64,000 bases of DNA from Campylobacter sp. RM10537 (GTDB lineage: Bacteria > Campylobacterota > Campylobacteria > Campylobacterales > Campylobacteraceae): contig NZ_CP059597.1 of assembly GCF_022369435.1 (NCBI RefSeq), positions 930,001-994,000 of the forward strand. Direction: 5' to 3'. Shown here in pieces: positions 31,266-40,860 of this stretch (its first letter is position 1; every line of letters begins with the position of its first letter). Below the pieces are notes generated by a model, which saw only the letters and a list, made by a program, of their open reading frames with translations, made no database searches and was not told the DNA's origin. Made by a program: the position numbers and the translations under genes.

Positions 31266-32081
31266 ATGAAAAAAATTTTATTAAGTTTTTGTTTTTTTGC
31301 AAATTTAACAAGTGCGAATACGATCGATGCTATTGCTATAGTTGTCGATAAAGAACCTATTACAACTTACGATATTAATGAAAAAATGGAAAAGCTACAC
31401 CTTTCTAAAAATGAAGCTTTACAAGTTTTAATCAATGAAAAAATGGAAAAATCTCAAATGAAAAAATTTGGGATTTTTACAAGCGAATTAGAGCTTGATA
31501 ATGCTATTGATAAAATGCTCTCTCAAAATAATATTACACTTGATATGCTTAAAGCTGATCTAAAAACTAAAGGGCAAACTTATGAACAATTTAGAGAAAA
31601 TTTTAAAAAAGATTTAGAAAAAAGAAAATTATATGATCAAATAGCTAATACAGCTAAAATAGATTATAGCGATATAGGTGCTAAAAAATTTTTTGAACAG
31701 CATCAAGATAAATTTAGTATTTTTACAGAAATTGCTGTAAAAATTTATACTTCTCAAAATATAAATTTTTTAGAATCTTTAAAAATCAATAAAAAAACTA
31801 TGCTTAAAGCTGAAAATGCTATTCTTACTCCAGAAAATGCAGATCCTAGACTTTTAAGCCTTTTATCTCAAGTTTCTATAGGTGACTTTTCTCCAATTTT
31901 AAATTCTAAAAATGGGTATCAAATTTATAAAGTAGAAAATAAAGGTGGTATACAAACTCCAGATTTTGAACAAATTAAAAATGATGTTTTAAACGCTTAT
32001 GTTGGCGAACAAAGACAAAATTATATCCAAGATTATTTTGATAAATTGCGTTCAAAAATAAATATAGAATATTTAAGATAA
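31266..32081 (+). CDS. SurA-like periplasmic chaperone / peptidyl-prolyl isomerase
   Basis: A 271-residue exported protein with a signal peptide (KKILLSFCFFANLTSAN), an N-terminal SurA-like chaperone region (DAIAIVVDKEPITTYDIN, about 20-150) and a C-terminal parvulin-type domain (about 150-240, GDFSPILNSKNGYQIYKVENK). The C. jejuni homologue Cj1289 is a structurally studied SurA-like chaperone. It helps outer-membrane protein folding by family inference. It is a single-gene unit with a terminator immediately downstream. Confidence 0.87.
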   Translation: MKKILLSFCFFANLTSANTIDAIAIVVDKEPITTYDINEKMEKLHLSKNEALQVLINEKMEKSQMKKFGIFTSELELDNAIDKMLSQNNITLDMLKADLKTKGQTYEQFRENFKKDLEKRKLYDQIANTAKIDYSDIGAKKFFEQHQDKFSIFTEIAVKIYTSQNINFLESLKINKKTMLKAENAILTPENADPRLLSLLSQVSIGDFSPILNSKNGYQIYKVENKGGIQTPDFEQIKNDVLNAYVGEQRQNYIQDYFDKLRSKINIEYLR

Positions 32082-32082
32082 C

Positions 32083-32108
32083 CAAATTTAGGATAAAACC
32101 TAAATTTG
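32083..32108. terminator. bidirectional terminator between surA-like gene and accC
   Basis: CAAATTTAGG and its complement CCTAAATTTG flank an ATAAAA loop, one base after the SurA-like stop and one base before the accC stop on the other strand. The AT-rich stem with flanking T/A runs could work in both directions. Confidence 0.65.
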
Positions 32109-32109
32109 A

Positions 32110-33441
32110 TTAATGTCTAGAAAGATAATTTGTATCGTAATTGTTTTTAATAAAATCTTCATTATCCATCATAGCAAGATGAAAATCTTTAGTTGTCTTA
32201 ATACCTCCGACAATAAGTTCATTTAAAGCTACTTTCATCTTAGAAATAGCTTTATTACGATCTTCTGCCCAAACCACAAGTTTTCCTATCATAGAATCAT
32301 AATAAGGTGGTACAGAATAATCCTGATAACAATGACTTTCCATTCTAACATTACGACCGGCTGGAGCAATATATTTTGTAATCTTACCTGGACAAGGTAA
32401 AAAGGTTTGAGAATCTTCAGCTGTGATTCTACATTCTATGGAATGGCCTTTTAACAAAATATCTTCTTGAGAAGGTAAAGCTTGGCCTTCTGCAACTTTA
32501 ATCATTTGCTCAATAATATCAATACCACTAACCATTTCACTCACACAATGTTCAACTTGCAAGCGTGTATTCATTTCTATAAAATAAAAATCTAAATTTT
32601 TATCTACTAAAAACTCAAAAGTTCCAGCACCTTCATAACCGATAGCCTTAGCCGCTTTAACTGCGGTTTCATGAAGTTTTGTACGTGTTTTTTCATCTAG
32701 TAAAATCGCTGGAGATTCTTCGATTAATTTTTGATGACGTCTTTGCATAGAGCAATCTCTTTCACCTATATGAATCACATTTCCAAAACTATCCCCAATC
32801 ACTTGCACTTCTATATGACGTGGATTTTGTATATATTTTTCCATATACATAGTACCATCTCCAAAAGCTGTCACTGCTTCGCTTTCAGCAGACCAATAAG
32901 CTTTTTCAAGATCTTTTTCATTTTCAACAACTCTCATTCCACGACCACCACCGCCAGCTGCTGCTTTTAAAATTACAGGATAACCAATTTCTTTAGCAAG
33001 TTTTTTAGCTGCTTCAGCACCTGCTAAAGCCCCATCACTTCCTGGAATTACCGGTACACCAGCTCTTTGCATTACTTGTTTTGCTTTACTTTTATCACTC
33101 ATTAAATTCATAGCTTCTACAGAAGGACCTATAAATTTAATATTGTGTTTGGTACAAATTTCAACAAAGTTTTGATTTTCACTTAAAAAACCATAACCTG
33201 GAAAAATAGCATCTGCTTCAGCAATCTCAGCCGCAGTAATAATAGCTGGAATATTTAAATAGCTTTCAGAACTTCTTGCTTTTCCTATGCAAATACTCGC
33301 ATCAGCATATTTTAAATACAAAGCATCCTTATCTGCTTCAGAATACACACAAATCGCTTTTTTGCCCATTTCTTTAATGGTTCTTAAAGCTCTTAAAGCT
33401 ATCTCTCCTCTATTGGCTATTAAAACGCTTTTAATTTCCAT
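32110..33441 (-). CDS. accC: acetyl-CoA carboxylase, biotin carboxylase subunit
   Basis: Carboxylates the biotin of AccB using ATP and bicarbonate, the first step of fatty acid synthesis. 443 residues: an N-terminal ANRGEIALRALRT motif, ATP-grasp loop KAAAGGGGRGMRVV (about 160), and the FEFLVDKNLDFYFIEMNTRLQVEHC catalytic segment (EMNTRLQVEH). It follows accB by 2 bases. Many annotations label the same protein in Campylobacter as acetyl-CoA carboxylase or pyruvate carboxylase A; the adjacent AccB supports the former. Confidence 0.95.
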   Translation of the reverse strand: MEIKSVLIANRGEIALRALRTIKEMGKKAICVYSEADKDALYLKYADASICIGKARSSESYLNIPAIITAAEIAEADAIFPGYGFLSENQNFVEICTKHNIKFIGPSVEAMNLMSDKSKAKQVMQRAGVPVIPGSDGALAGAEAAKKLAKEIGYPVILKAAAGGGGRGMRVVENEKDLEKAYWSAESEAVTAFGDGTMYMEKYIQNPRHIEVQVIGDSFGNVIHIGERDCSMQRRHQKLIEESPAILLDEKTRTKLHETAVKAAKAIGYEGAGTFEFLVDKNLDFYFIEMNTRLQVEHCVSEMVSGIDIIEQMIKVAEGQALPSQEDILLKGHSIECRITAEDSQTFLPCPGKITKYIAPAGRNVRMESHCYQDYSVPPYYDSMIGKLVVWAEDRNKAISKMKVALNELIVGGIKTTKDFHLAMMDNEDFIKNNYDTNYLSRH

Positions 33442-33443
33442 AA

Positions 33444-33896
33444 TTATAATTTCTCCACTGTAAATAAAGGCATACCAAATTCTACAGGCTGTCCATCAGC
33501 AACTAAAATTTCTACAATTTTACAATCAAATTCAGCTTCAATTTCATTCATAATCTTCATAGCTTCTATAATAGCAATTGCATCTCCTTTTTTTACAGTG
33601 CTACCTACCTTTACAAATGGAGCAGCACCTGGGCTTGGAGCTTGATAAAATGTACCTACCATAGGGCTGTTAATAGTTGGATTATTAGATTTTGTATGAT
33701 TAGAATGTGTTTCATTTACAACATTAACATTAATAGGTTGTGGTGCCGGTGTTGTAGGACAAACCGGAGCTGGAATATCACAGCACATATCCCTTTCAAG
33801 TTCAATTTCAAAACCATCTTGTTCTTTAATCTTAATTTTACTAATATTAGCTTCTGCAAATAAATTGACTAATTCTTTAATCTCTTCTTTTGTCAT
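33444..33896 (-). CDS. accB: biotin carboxyl carrier protein of acetyl-CoA carboxylase
   Basis: 150 residues: a short N-terminal helix region, a variable linker rich in Pro, Thr and Asn (about 40-75), and the biotinyl domain with the biotinylated lysine in [11 protein letters not shown] (about residue 115). The C-terminus [13 protein letters not shown] is typical. It forms an operon with accC, reading away from dcd. Confidence 0.96.
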   Translation of the reverse strand: MTKEEIKELVNLFAEANISKIKIKEQDGFEIELERDMCCDIPAPVCPTTPAPQPINVNVVNETHSNHTKSNNPTINSPMVGTFYQAPSPGAAPFVKVGSTVKKGDAIAIIEAMKIMNEIEAEFDCKIVEILVADGQPVEFGMPLFTVEKL

Positions 33897-33998
33897 TAAT
33901 TTCTCCTGATTTTAAGAACTTAATCTAGTATTATATTGAAAAACTTAAAATTTAACTTTAAAAAAACAAAAAATTCCTAAAAATATAAAAAAATAAGC

Positions 33999-34004
33999 TA
34001 TAAT
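33999..34004 (+). promoter_or_regulatory. -10 element of dcd
   Basis: GCTATAAT fits the extended Campylobacter -10 (gyTATAAT), 34 bases before the dcd start codon, in the divergent gap with accB. The upstream sequence is AT-rich with spaced A/T tracts instead of a -35. Confidence 0.55.
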
Positions 34005-34038
34005 CTCTTATTGTAAAGAATTTAATTTAAGGTTAAAT

Positions 34039-34599
34039 ATGGGTTTAAAAGCGGATAATTGGATCAGAAAAATGGCACTTAAGCACAAAATGATTGAACC
34101 GTTTTGTGAAGCAAATATAGGTAAGGGGGTTGTAAGCTACGGACTTTCAAGTTATGGATATGATATACGTGTAGGGCGTGAATTTAAAATTTTTACCAAT
34201 GTTAATTCTACGGTAGTTGATCCTAAAAATTTTTTAGAACAAAATGTAGTTGACTTTATAGGCGATGAATGTATCGTTCCTGCAAATTCTTTTGCACTCG
34301 CAAGAACGATAGAGTATTTTAGAATGCCTGATGATGTTTTAGCCATTTGTCTTGGTAAAAGCACCTATGCAAGATGTGGAATTATAGTCAATGTAACTCC
34401 ATTTGAGCCTGGATTTGAGGGGCACATCACTATAGAAATTTCAAACACTACCCCTTTACCTGCTAAAATTTATGCTAATGAAGGTATAGCTCAAGTTTTA
34501 TTTTTGCAAGGCGATGAAAGATGTGATACTACTTATCGCGATAAACAAGGCAAATATCAAGCTCAAACAGGCATAACTTTGCCTAGAATTTTAAAATAA
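34039..34599 (+). CDS. dcd: dCTP deaminase
   Basis: Deaminates dCTP to dUTP on the route to dTTP. 186 residues, trimeric dUTPase-like fold, with [16 protein letters not shown] near the N-terminus, [31 protein letters not shown] in the core holding the catalytic Glu, and the C-terminal [12 protein letters not shown] loop. A single gene with its own promoter, followed by the sigma-54-type promoter of pseB. Confidence 0.95.
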   Translation: MGLKADNWIRKMALKHKMIEPFCEANIGKGVVSYGLSSYGYDIRVGREFKIFTNVNSTVVDPKNFLEQNVVDFIGDECIVPANSFALARTIEYFRMPDDVLAICLGKSTYARCGIIVNVTPFEPGFEGHITIEISNTTPLPAKIYANEGIAQVLFLQGDERCDTTYRDKQGKYQAQTGITLPRILK

Positions 34600-34605
34600 A
34601 TTTTT

Positions 34606-34623
34606 ATGGAACATTTATTGCTT
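34606..34623 (+). promoter_or_regulatory. sigma-54-type promoter upstream of pseB
   Basis: TGGAACATTTATTGCTT has the GG-N10-GC spacing of sigma-54 promoters (GG at 34608-34609, GC at 34620-34621) and nearly matches the flaB promoter in this window (TTGGAACACTTATTGCT). It lies about 55 bases before the pseB start. I recall that the C. jejuni pseB homologue Cj1293 has been described as sigma-54 dependent, which fits. Confidence 0.75.
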
Positions 34624-34676
34624 AAAATTCTTACAAAAAATATCATTGAAAATAAAATATTTATAAAGGAGGATAA

Positions 34677-35680
<1,004 letters not shown>

Positions 35681-35681
<1 letters not shown>

Positions 35682-36811
35682 TGCTTACTTATTCTCATCA
35701 AAATATCGATCAGAGTGATATTGAAGCTATTGTCGATGCTTTAAAGGGAGAAATTTTAACCGGTGGAAAAAAAGTTGAAGATTTTGAACAAGCTTTGTGT
35801 GAATATATAGATGTAAAATATGCTTGTGTTTTAAATTCAGCTACCTCAGCTTTACATTTAGCCTATAGTGCTTTAAATGTCAAAAATAAAACTATACTCA
35901 CCACGCCTCTTACTTTCGCAGCAACAGCTAATGCGGCTTTAATGGCTGGTGCAAGAGTTGAATTTATTGATATTAAAAGTGATGGCAATATCGATGAAAA
36001 AAAAATAGAACAAAGGTTAAAGGCAAAAAGCGAAGATATAGGGGCAATTTGTGTTGTTGATTATGCTGGTAATAGTGTAGAAATGGATGAAATTTATAAA
36101 CTTTGCAAAGACTACAATATCCCTTTAATCGATGATGCAAGTCATGCTTTAGGGGCTTATTATAAAAATGAAAAAGTGGGAAAAAAAGCAGATTTAAGCA
36201 TTTTTTCTTTTCATCCAGTAAAACCTATTACCACCTTTGAAGGCGGTGCAGTCATTAGTAATAATGAGGAACTTATAAAAAAAATTAAACTTTTAAGAAG
36301 TCATGGGATATCAAAAAAAAGACTTTGGGATAGCGATATGCTTGAACTTGGCTATAATTATCGCTTAAGTGATGTTGCTTGTGCTTTAGGGATTAATCAA
36401 CTTAAAAAATTAGATAGAAATTTGGAAAAACGAGAAGAAATTGCCCAATTTTACGATAAAGAATTTGAAAAAAATCCTTATTTTTCCATTATTAAAATTA
36501 AAAATTATAAAAAAAGCTCTAGGCATTTATATCCTATCTTGCTTTTTCCTGAATTTTATTGCCAAAAAGAAGATATTTTTCAAGCTTTATTGGATAAAGG
36601 TATTGGCGTACAGGTACATTACAAGCCAACATATGAATTTAGCTTTTATAAAAAACTTTTAGGACAAATAAGACTTGAAAATGCAGATAATTTTTATAAA
36701 GCAGAGCTTAGCATCCCCTGTCATCAAGAAATGAATTTGCAAGATGCTAAATTTGTAAAAGATACTCTATTTGATATACTTGAAAAAATTAAAAAGGGAT
36801 ATTGTGGATAG
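35681..36811 (+). CDS. pseC: UDP-4-amino-4,6-dideoxy-L-AltNAc aminotransferase, pseudaminic acid step 2
   Basis: PLP aminotransferase acting on the PseB product. 376 residues of the DegT family: LNSATSALHLAYSAL (phosphate loop), IDDASHALGAYY (PLP-binding Asp), and FSFHPVKPITTFEGGAV with the Schiff-base lysine (about residue 182). TAATG overlap with pseB implies coupling. The 3' end overlaps the DUF4910 gene by 8 bases. Confidence 0.96.
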
Positions 36812-38114
36812 TCTTGATTTTAGAAGTCTTAATTTTGAAAATACTGGAAAGGCAATGTATGAACTTGCTAAAGAACTTTTTCCAATCTGTAGAAGTATAA
36901 CAGGACAAGGCTTTAGAGATAGTTTATATATTTTAGATAATGCTCTGGCGGGGGGGGGTAATTTACAAATTCACTCTATTAAAAGTGGAACTAAAGTTTT
37001 TGACTGGATAGTTCCGCCTGAATGGTATATAAAAGATGCTTTTATTATCACTCCAAATGGAGAAAAAATTTGTGATTTTAAAAAACATAATCTGCATGTT
37101 ATAAACTATAGTGAAGGCATTGACAAAGAAATAGAACTTGATGAATTGCAAAATCATCTTTATTCCCTTGAAGAAGAACCTGATGCTATTCCTTATGTAA
37201 CAAGTTATTATAAAAAGCGTTGGGGATTTTGTATCACACACAATGAAAGAAAAAAATTAAAACAAGGAAAATACCGCGTTTTTATCGATGCTAAGCATGA
37301 TGAAAATGGGGTTTTAAATTACGCAGATTTTATTATACCTAGTACAAAAAATTCCAAGGAAGAAATTTTAATCTCTACTTATCTTTGTCATCCATCAATG
37401 GCAAATAATGAATTAAGTGGACCAATAGTGGCCATTTATCTTGCTAAATGGCTTTTAAATTTAAAAGAAAGAAAATACAATTATCGTTTTGTTATTATCC
37501 CCGAAACGATAGGCTCTATAGTCTATCTTAGCAAACATTTAAAACACTTGCAAAAATACCTTAAAGCGGGTTTTGCACTTACATGTTTAGGCGATGATAA
37601 TGCTTACTCACTTATACACACACCTAAAGAAAACTCACTAAGCGATAAAGTAGCTTTGCATACACTTAAAATTAAGGAAAATTTTAAAGAATATAGTTTT
37701 TTATATCGTGGATCTGATGAGAGACAATACAATGCTCCGCTTGTAAATTTGGGTGTTGTTGGGATATGCAGATCAAAATATTTAGAATATCAAGAATATC
37801 ACACTTCTAAAGATGATTTAAGTTTCATTAGCCCTAAAGGTTTAATGGGTGGACTTGGAAGCATGCAAGAAATAATTTTAAATTTGGAAATTAATGAAAT
37901 TTATAAAAATACTATTTTTTGCGAACCAAATCTTGGAAAAAGAGGGCTTTATCATACACTTAGCACGGCTAATGATATACCCTTGGCTTGTAATTTTCTA
38001 GCCTATTGTGATGGAAAAAATGACATCATCGACATAGCTGAAATTTTAAATATGCAAGCTTATGAATTTCAAGATTTATTAAAAAAAATATTGGAGTTTA
38101 AATTAATCAAATGA
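36804..38114 (+). CDS. DUF4910/M28-like protein, phase-variable flagellin glycan modification gene (Cj1295 homologue)
   Basis: A 436-437-residue protein with a DUF2172/DUF4910 aminopeptidase-like fold. Zinc-site-like motifs are YLCHPSMANNELSGP, VIIPETIGS and EYHTSKDDLSF. GTG at 36804 with AAGGGA upstream is preferred to the ATG at 36771, which would lie inside pseC. A G9 tract at 36950-36958 is in the ON frame here. The C. jejuni homologue Cj1295 was linked in published work to addition of a di-O-methylglyceric acid form of Pse on flagellin; the chemical step is not known to me. Its stop overlaps the next start (ATGA). Confidence 0.87.
   Translation: MDSLDFRSLNFENTGKAMYELAKELFPICRSITGQGFRDSLYILDNALAGGGNLQIHSIKSGTKVFDWIVPPEWYIKDAFIITPNGEKICDFKKHNLHVINYSEGIDKEIELDELQNHLYSLEEEPDAIPYVTSYYKKRWGFCITHNERKKLKQGKYRVFIDAKHDENGVLNYADFIIPSTKNSKEEILISTYLCHPSMANNELSGPIVAIYLAKWLLNLKERKYNYRFVIIPETIGSIVYLSKHLKHLQKYLKAGFALTCLGDDNAYSLIHTPKENSLSDKVALHTLKIKENFKEYSFLYRGSDERQYNAPLVNLGVVGICRSKYLEYQEYHTSKDDLSFISPKGLMGGLGSMQEIILNLEINEIYKNTIFCEPNLGKRGLYHTLSTANDIPLACNFLAYCDGKNDIIDIAEILNMQAYEFQDLLKKILEFKLIK
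36950..36958 (+). repeat. G9 homopolymer (phase-variation tract)
   Basis: Nine G at about codon 49 of the DUF4910 gene, reading GCG GGG GGG GGT in frame. Adding one G gives an immediate TAA; losing one gives TAG after about 17 codons. Campylobacter lacks mismatch repair of such tracts, so this is an on/off switch. Confidence 0.92.
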
Positions 38115-38890
38115 AATATATTTTAGAATACAATTGTAAAAAATATTCTGATATTGATTTAATAGAAACTTTTTATCAGCTAGGTATAAAAAATGGTGAT
38201 ATTCTATGCGTGCATGTCCAACTTTTCAAATTTGGAAAGCCTTTACTCCCTAGAAATGAATTTTTACAAACAATATTAGAGTGCTTCTTTGAAGCCATTG
38301 GTAAAGATGGTACTTTAATTATGCCTACTTTTACCTACAATTTTTGCAAAAATAAAATTTACAATAAACAAGAGTCAAAAAGCGAAGTTGGAATTTTAAC
38401 AGAATATTTTAGAAAATTAAAAAATGTCCAAAGAACAAACGATCCAATATTTTCTTTTGCCATAAAAGGATCTAATCAAAAAATATTCTTAAAAAATACA
38501 ACAAGTTGCTTTGGTAAAAATAGTGTTTATGATATTTTAGTTAAAAAAAATGGAAAATATATGATATTTGGATCAAATGAAGGTCATGCTTTAGTTCACT
38601 ATGTAGAAGAAAAAAATAAAACTTTTTGCAGATATTTTAAAAATTTTAAAGGTCTTATAGTAGATAAACATAACAAGAAAAATATAAATATAAATTATTA
38701 TGTTAGAGATTTAAAACTATCATACGCATGTGATATTTATAAAATTAGAAATATAGTTAATAAAATAAAAAGCTACTCAAAAAAAGAATTCGCCGGCGAT
38801 ACTATTGAAATTTATAATTCTAAAGAATATGTTCAAGCTATAAATCAAAAACTTACAAACGATAAATTAGCTATATATAAAAAATTTTAG
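38111..38890 (+). CDS. aminoglycoside N3-acetyltransferase-like acyltransferase
   Basis: A 259-residue protein of the AAC(3) (antibiotic acetyltransferase) fold: LCVHVQLFKFG near the N-terminus, AIGKDGTLIMPTFTYNFC, and a central GHALVHYVEEKNKTFCRYFK. In this locus an acyl transfer to a sugar is more likely than drug resistance. It overlaps the DUF4910 gene by 4 bases, so the two are probably co-translated; in C. jejuni the homologous position (Cj1296/Cj1297) is, from memory, a split gene, whereas here the frame is intact. Substrate unknown. Confidence 0.8.
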   Translation: MKYILEYNCKKYSDIDLIETFYQLGIKNGDILCVHVQLFKFGKPLLPRNEFLQTILECFFEAIGKDGTLIMPTFTYNFCKNKIYNKQESKSEVGILTEYFRKLKNVQRTNDPIFSFAIKGSNQKIFLKNTTSCFGKNSVYDILVKKNGKYMIFGSNEGHALVHYVEEKNKTFCRYFKNFKGLIVDKHNKKNININYYVRDLKLSYACDIYKIRNIVNKIKSYSKKEFAGDTIEIYNSKEYVQAINQKLTNDKLAIYKKF

Positions 38891-39015
38891 ACAAATTTTA
38901 GACAATTTGATTAATATTTATATTAAAAAAATTAATAATATTTAAATACAATTATGATTAAATAATTTAAAAAATTTATTTTTCTAATTGTCAATTTAAA
39001 AAATAAAGGAAAATC

Positions 39016-40524
39016 ATGCTCACCCACATCTACAACTTTCTAGAAAAAAGTGTTGAAAATTTTAGTGAAAAAATAGCCTTTGTTGAACCTTTTACCAAAG
39101 AAAGAAAAGAAATCACTTATAAAGAATTTGATCTTTATTCTAAAAAAGTTGCCAGTGAAATTCTAAGAAAGTTAAATAATGATACTTTACCTTTACAAAA
39201 AGCCATTCTTATTATCTTACCTAAAGGCATTGATTGTTTGATTTCTTTTTTTGGTGTAGCTTTAAGTGGAAACTTTTATACACTCTTAGATGAAAAAAGT
39301 CCCAAAGAAAGAATAGAAAAAGTTATAGAAGTTTTAAAACCAAAACTTCTAATCACTTCTAAAGATTTAAATTTAGATTTAAATTTACCTACTTTATATA
39401 CACAAGATTTTAAAAGTTTTAATACAGATGAAAATTTAATCACTAAAGCCAAAGAAAAACACATTGACACTAATTTACTTTATGTACTTTTTACAAGTGG
39501 AAGTACAGGAATTCCTAAAGGAGTAAGTATAGCTCATAAGAGTGTGATTGATTATACGTTTTGGGTATGTGAAACTTTTGATTTTGATGAGAATGAAATT
39601 TTAGCTAATCAAGCTCCATTTTATTTTGATAATAGTGTTTTAGATATTTTTTCAAGTGTAAAAGTGGGCGCAACTTTACATATCATCCCTAATCATATCT
39701 TTACTTTTCCTGCTAAAGTATTACAATGCTTAGAACAAGAAAAAGTAAGTACGATATTTTGGGTGCCTTCAGTATTGATTTATTTTGCAAATACAGAAGC
39801 TTTAGATAATTTTTCTTCTAAACATCTCAAAAAAATACTCTTTTGTGGTGAAATCATGCCCAATAAGCAACTTAATATCTGGAGAAAACATTTACCTCAA
39901 AGTTTATTTGCTAATCTTTATGGTCCTACTGAAATCACTGATGTTTGCACCTACTACATCATCAACCGTCCTTTTAAAGATGATGAACTCTTACCAATTG
40001 GTAAAGCTTGTAAAAATACAGAACTTCTAGTCTTTGATGAAAATATGAATTATATAAGTACTAAAGAAATAGGTAAAAAAGGAGAATTATATATAAGAGG
40101 AACTTCTTTATCCTTAGGATATTACAATGACAAAGAAAAAACAAATAAAGCTTTTATACAAAATCCTTTACATGATAATTATTTAGACTTACTCTATAAG
40201 ACAGGAGATATTGTTGCTTATAATGGATTTGAAGAATTGTTATGCTATGGAAGAGCTGATAATCAGATTAAATACATGGGTCATAGAATAGAACTAGGAG
40301 AAATAGAAAATATTATTAATTCCCATGATAAAGTAAGAAACTCTGCTTGTGTTTTTAAAGAAGAGATTATTTGTTTTTATGAGAGTAAAGAAGAAATTGA
40401 TTTTAGAATATTTTTAAAAGATAAATTACCTCTTTATATGATACCTAAACATTTTAAAAGAATTGATAGTTTTAAACTCAATCAAAATGGTAAGATTGAT
40501 AGGGGTTATTTAAATGAAATTTGA
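39016..40524 (+). CDS. ANL-superfamily adenylation enzyme (amino acid/carboxylate-activating), Cj1307-like
   Basis: A 502-residue adenylate-forming enzyme resembling DltA-type amino acid ligases. Core motifs: A3 LFTSGSTGIPKGVS (about 155), A5 NLYGPTEITDV (about 303), A7 YKTGD (about 400), and A10 with the catalytic lysine in NQNGKIDRGYL near the C-terminus. It is followed by an acyl carrier protein gene, so it probably activates a carboxylic or amino acid and loads it onto that carrier. AAGGA precedes the ATG. The activated substrate is not readable from sequence by eye. Confidence 0.87.
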   Translation: MLTHIYNFLEKSVENFSEKIAFVEPFTKERKEITYKEFDLYSKKVASEILRKLNNDTLPLQKAILIILPKGIDCLISFFGVALSGNFYTLLDEKSPKERIEKVIEVLKPKLLITSKDLNLDLNLPTLYTQDFKSFNTDENLITKAKEKHIDTNLLYVLFTSGSTGIPKGVSIAHKSVIDYTFWVCETFDFDENEILANQAPFYFDNSVLDIFSSVKVGATLHIIPNHIFTFPAKVLQCLEQEKVSTIFWVPSVLIYFANTEALDNFSSKHLKKILFCGEIMPNKQLNIWRKHLPQSLFANLYGPTEITDVCTYYIINRPFKDDELLPIGKACKNTELLVFDENMNYISTKEIGKKGELYIRGTSLSLGYYNDKEKTNKAFIQNPLHDNYLDLLYKTGDIVAYNGFEELLCYGRADNQIKYMGHRIELGEIENIINSHDKVRNSACVFKEEIICFYESKEEIDFRIFLKDKLPLYMIPKHFKRIDSFKLNQNGKIDRGYLNEI

Positions 40525-40611
40525 AAATATTTAATGGCCTTTAAAACCAAAAATTTGACTTAATTTTAAATTTAAGTGATAATACGATTTTAAAAATTAC
40601 AAAGGAATAAA

Positions 40612-40839
40612 ATGCAAAACGTTAAACAATTTTTTATCAATATAGAAAGAACCGATATTGATGAAAGCATGACGAATTTGGTTAGCGAAGATTTTATTGA
40701 TAGTATTGATATCATGGCTTTAGTAGCTGAAATAGAAAAATATTACAAAAAACCTTTAAAAGCTGAATTTATAACTCCTGAAAATTTTGAAAGCTTTGAA
40801 AATATTCAAAAAATGCTAGAACTTGCTATGAAAGATTAA
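40612..40839 (+). CDS. acyl/peptidyl carrier protein
   Basis: A 75-residue acidic helical protein with the 4'-phosphopantetheine attachment serine in EDFIDSIDIMALV (DSxD/M variant, about residue 32). It lies 87 bases after the adenylation gene with its own AAGGA site, and a hairpin terminator follows. It is the likely carrier for the acid activated by that enzyme. It is not the housekeeping AcpP by context. Confidence 0.87.
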   Translation: MQNVKQFFINIERTDIDESMTNLVSEDFIDSIDIMALVAEIEKYYKKPLKAEFITPENFESFENIQKMLELAMKD

Positions 40840-40860
40840 GATAAGTCAAAAACTTATCTT
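40838..40860. terminator. bidirectional terminator after the carrier protein gene
   Basis: AAGATAAGT (40838-40846) pairs with ACTTATCTT (40852-40860) across a CAAAA loop, exactly between the convergent stops of the carrier protein and sulfotransferase-like genes. Confidence 0.65.

Noticed and set aside
38111-38890. Aminoglycoside resistance gene
   Set aside because: Only the AAC(3) fold is shared; operon position within the glycan locus makes sugar acylation more likely than drug resistance.
38891-39015. Possible repeat or promoter in the 125-base gap before the adenylation gene
   Set aside because: Very AT-rich with a short imperfect repeat (TTTTAGACAATTT-like) but no clear -10, hairpin or known motif beyond the ribosome site.
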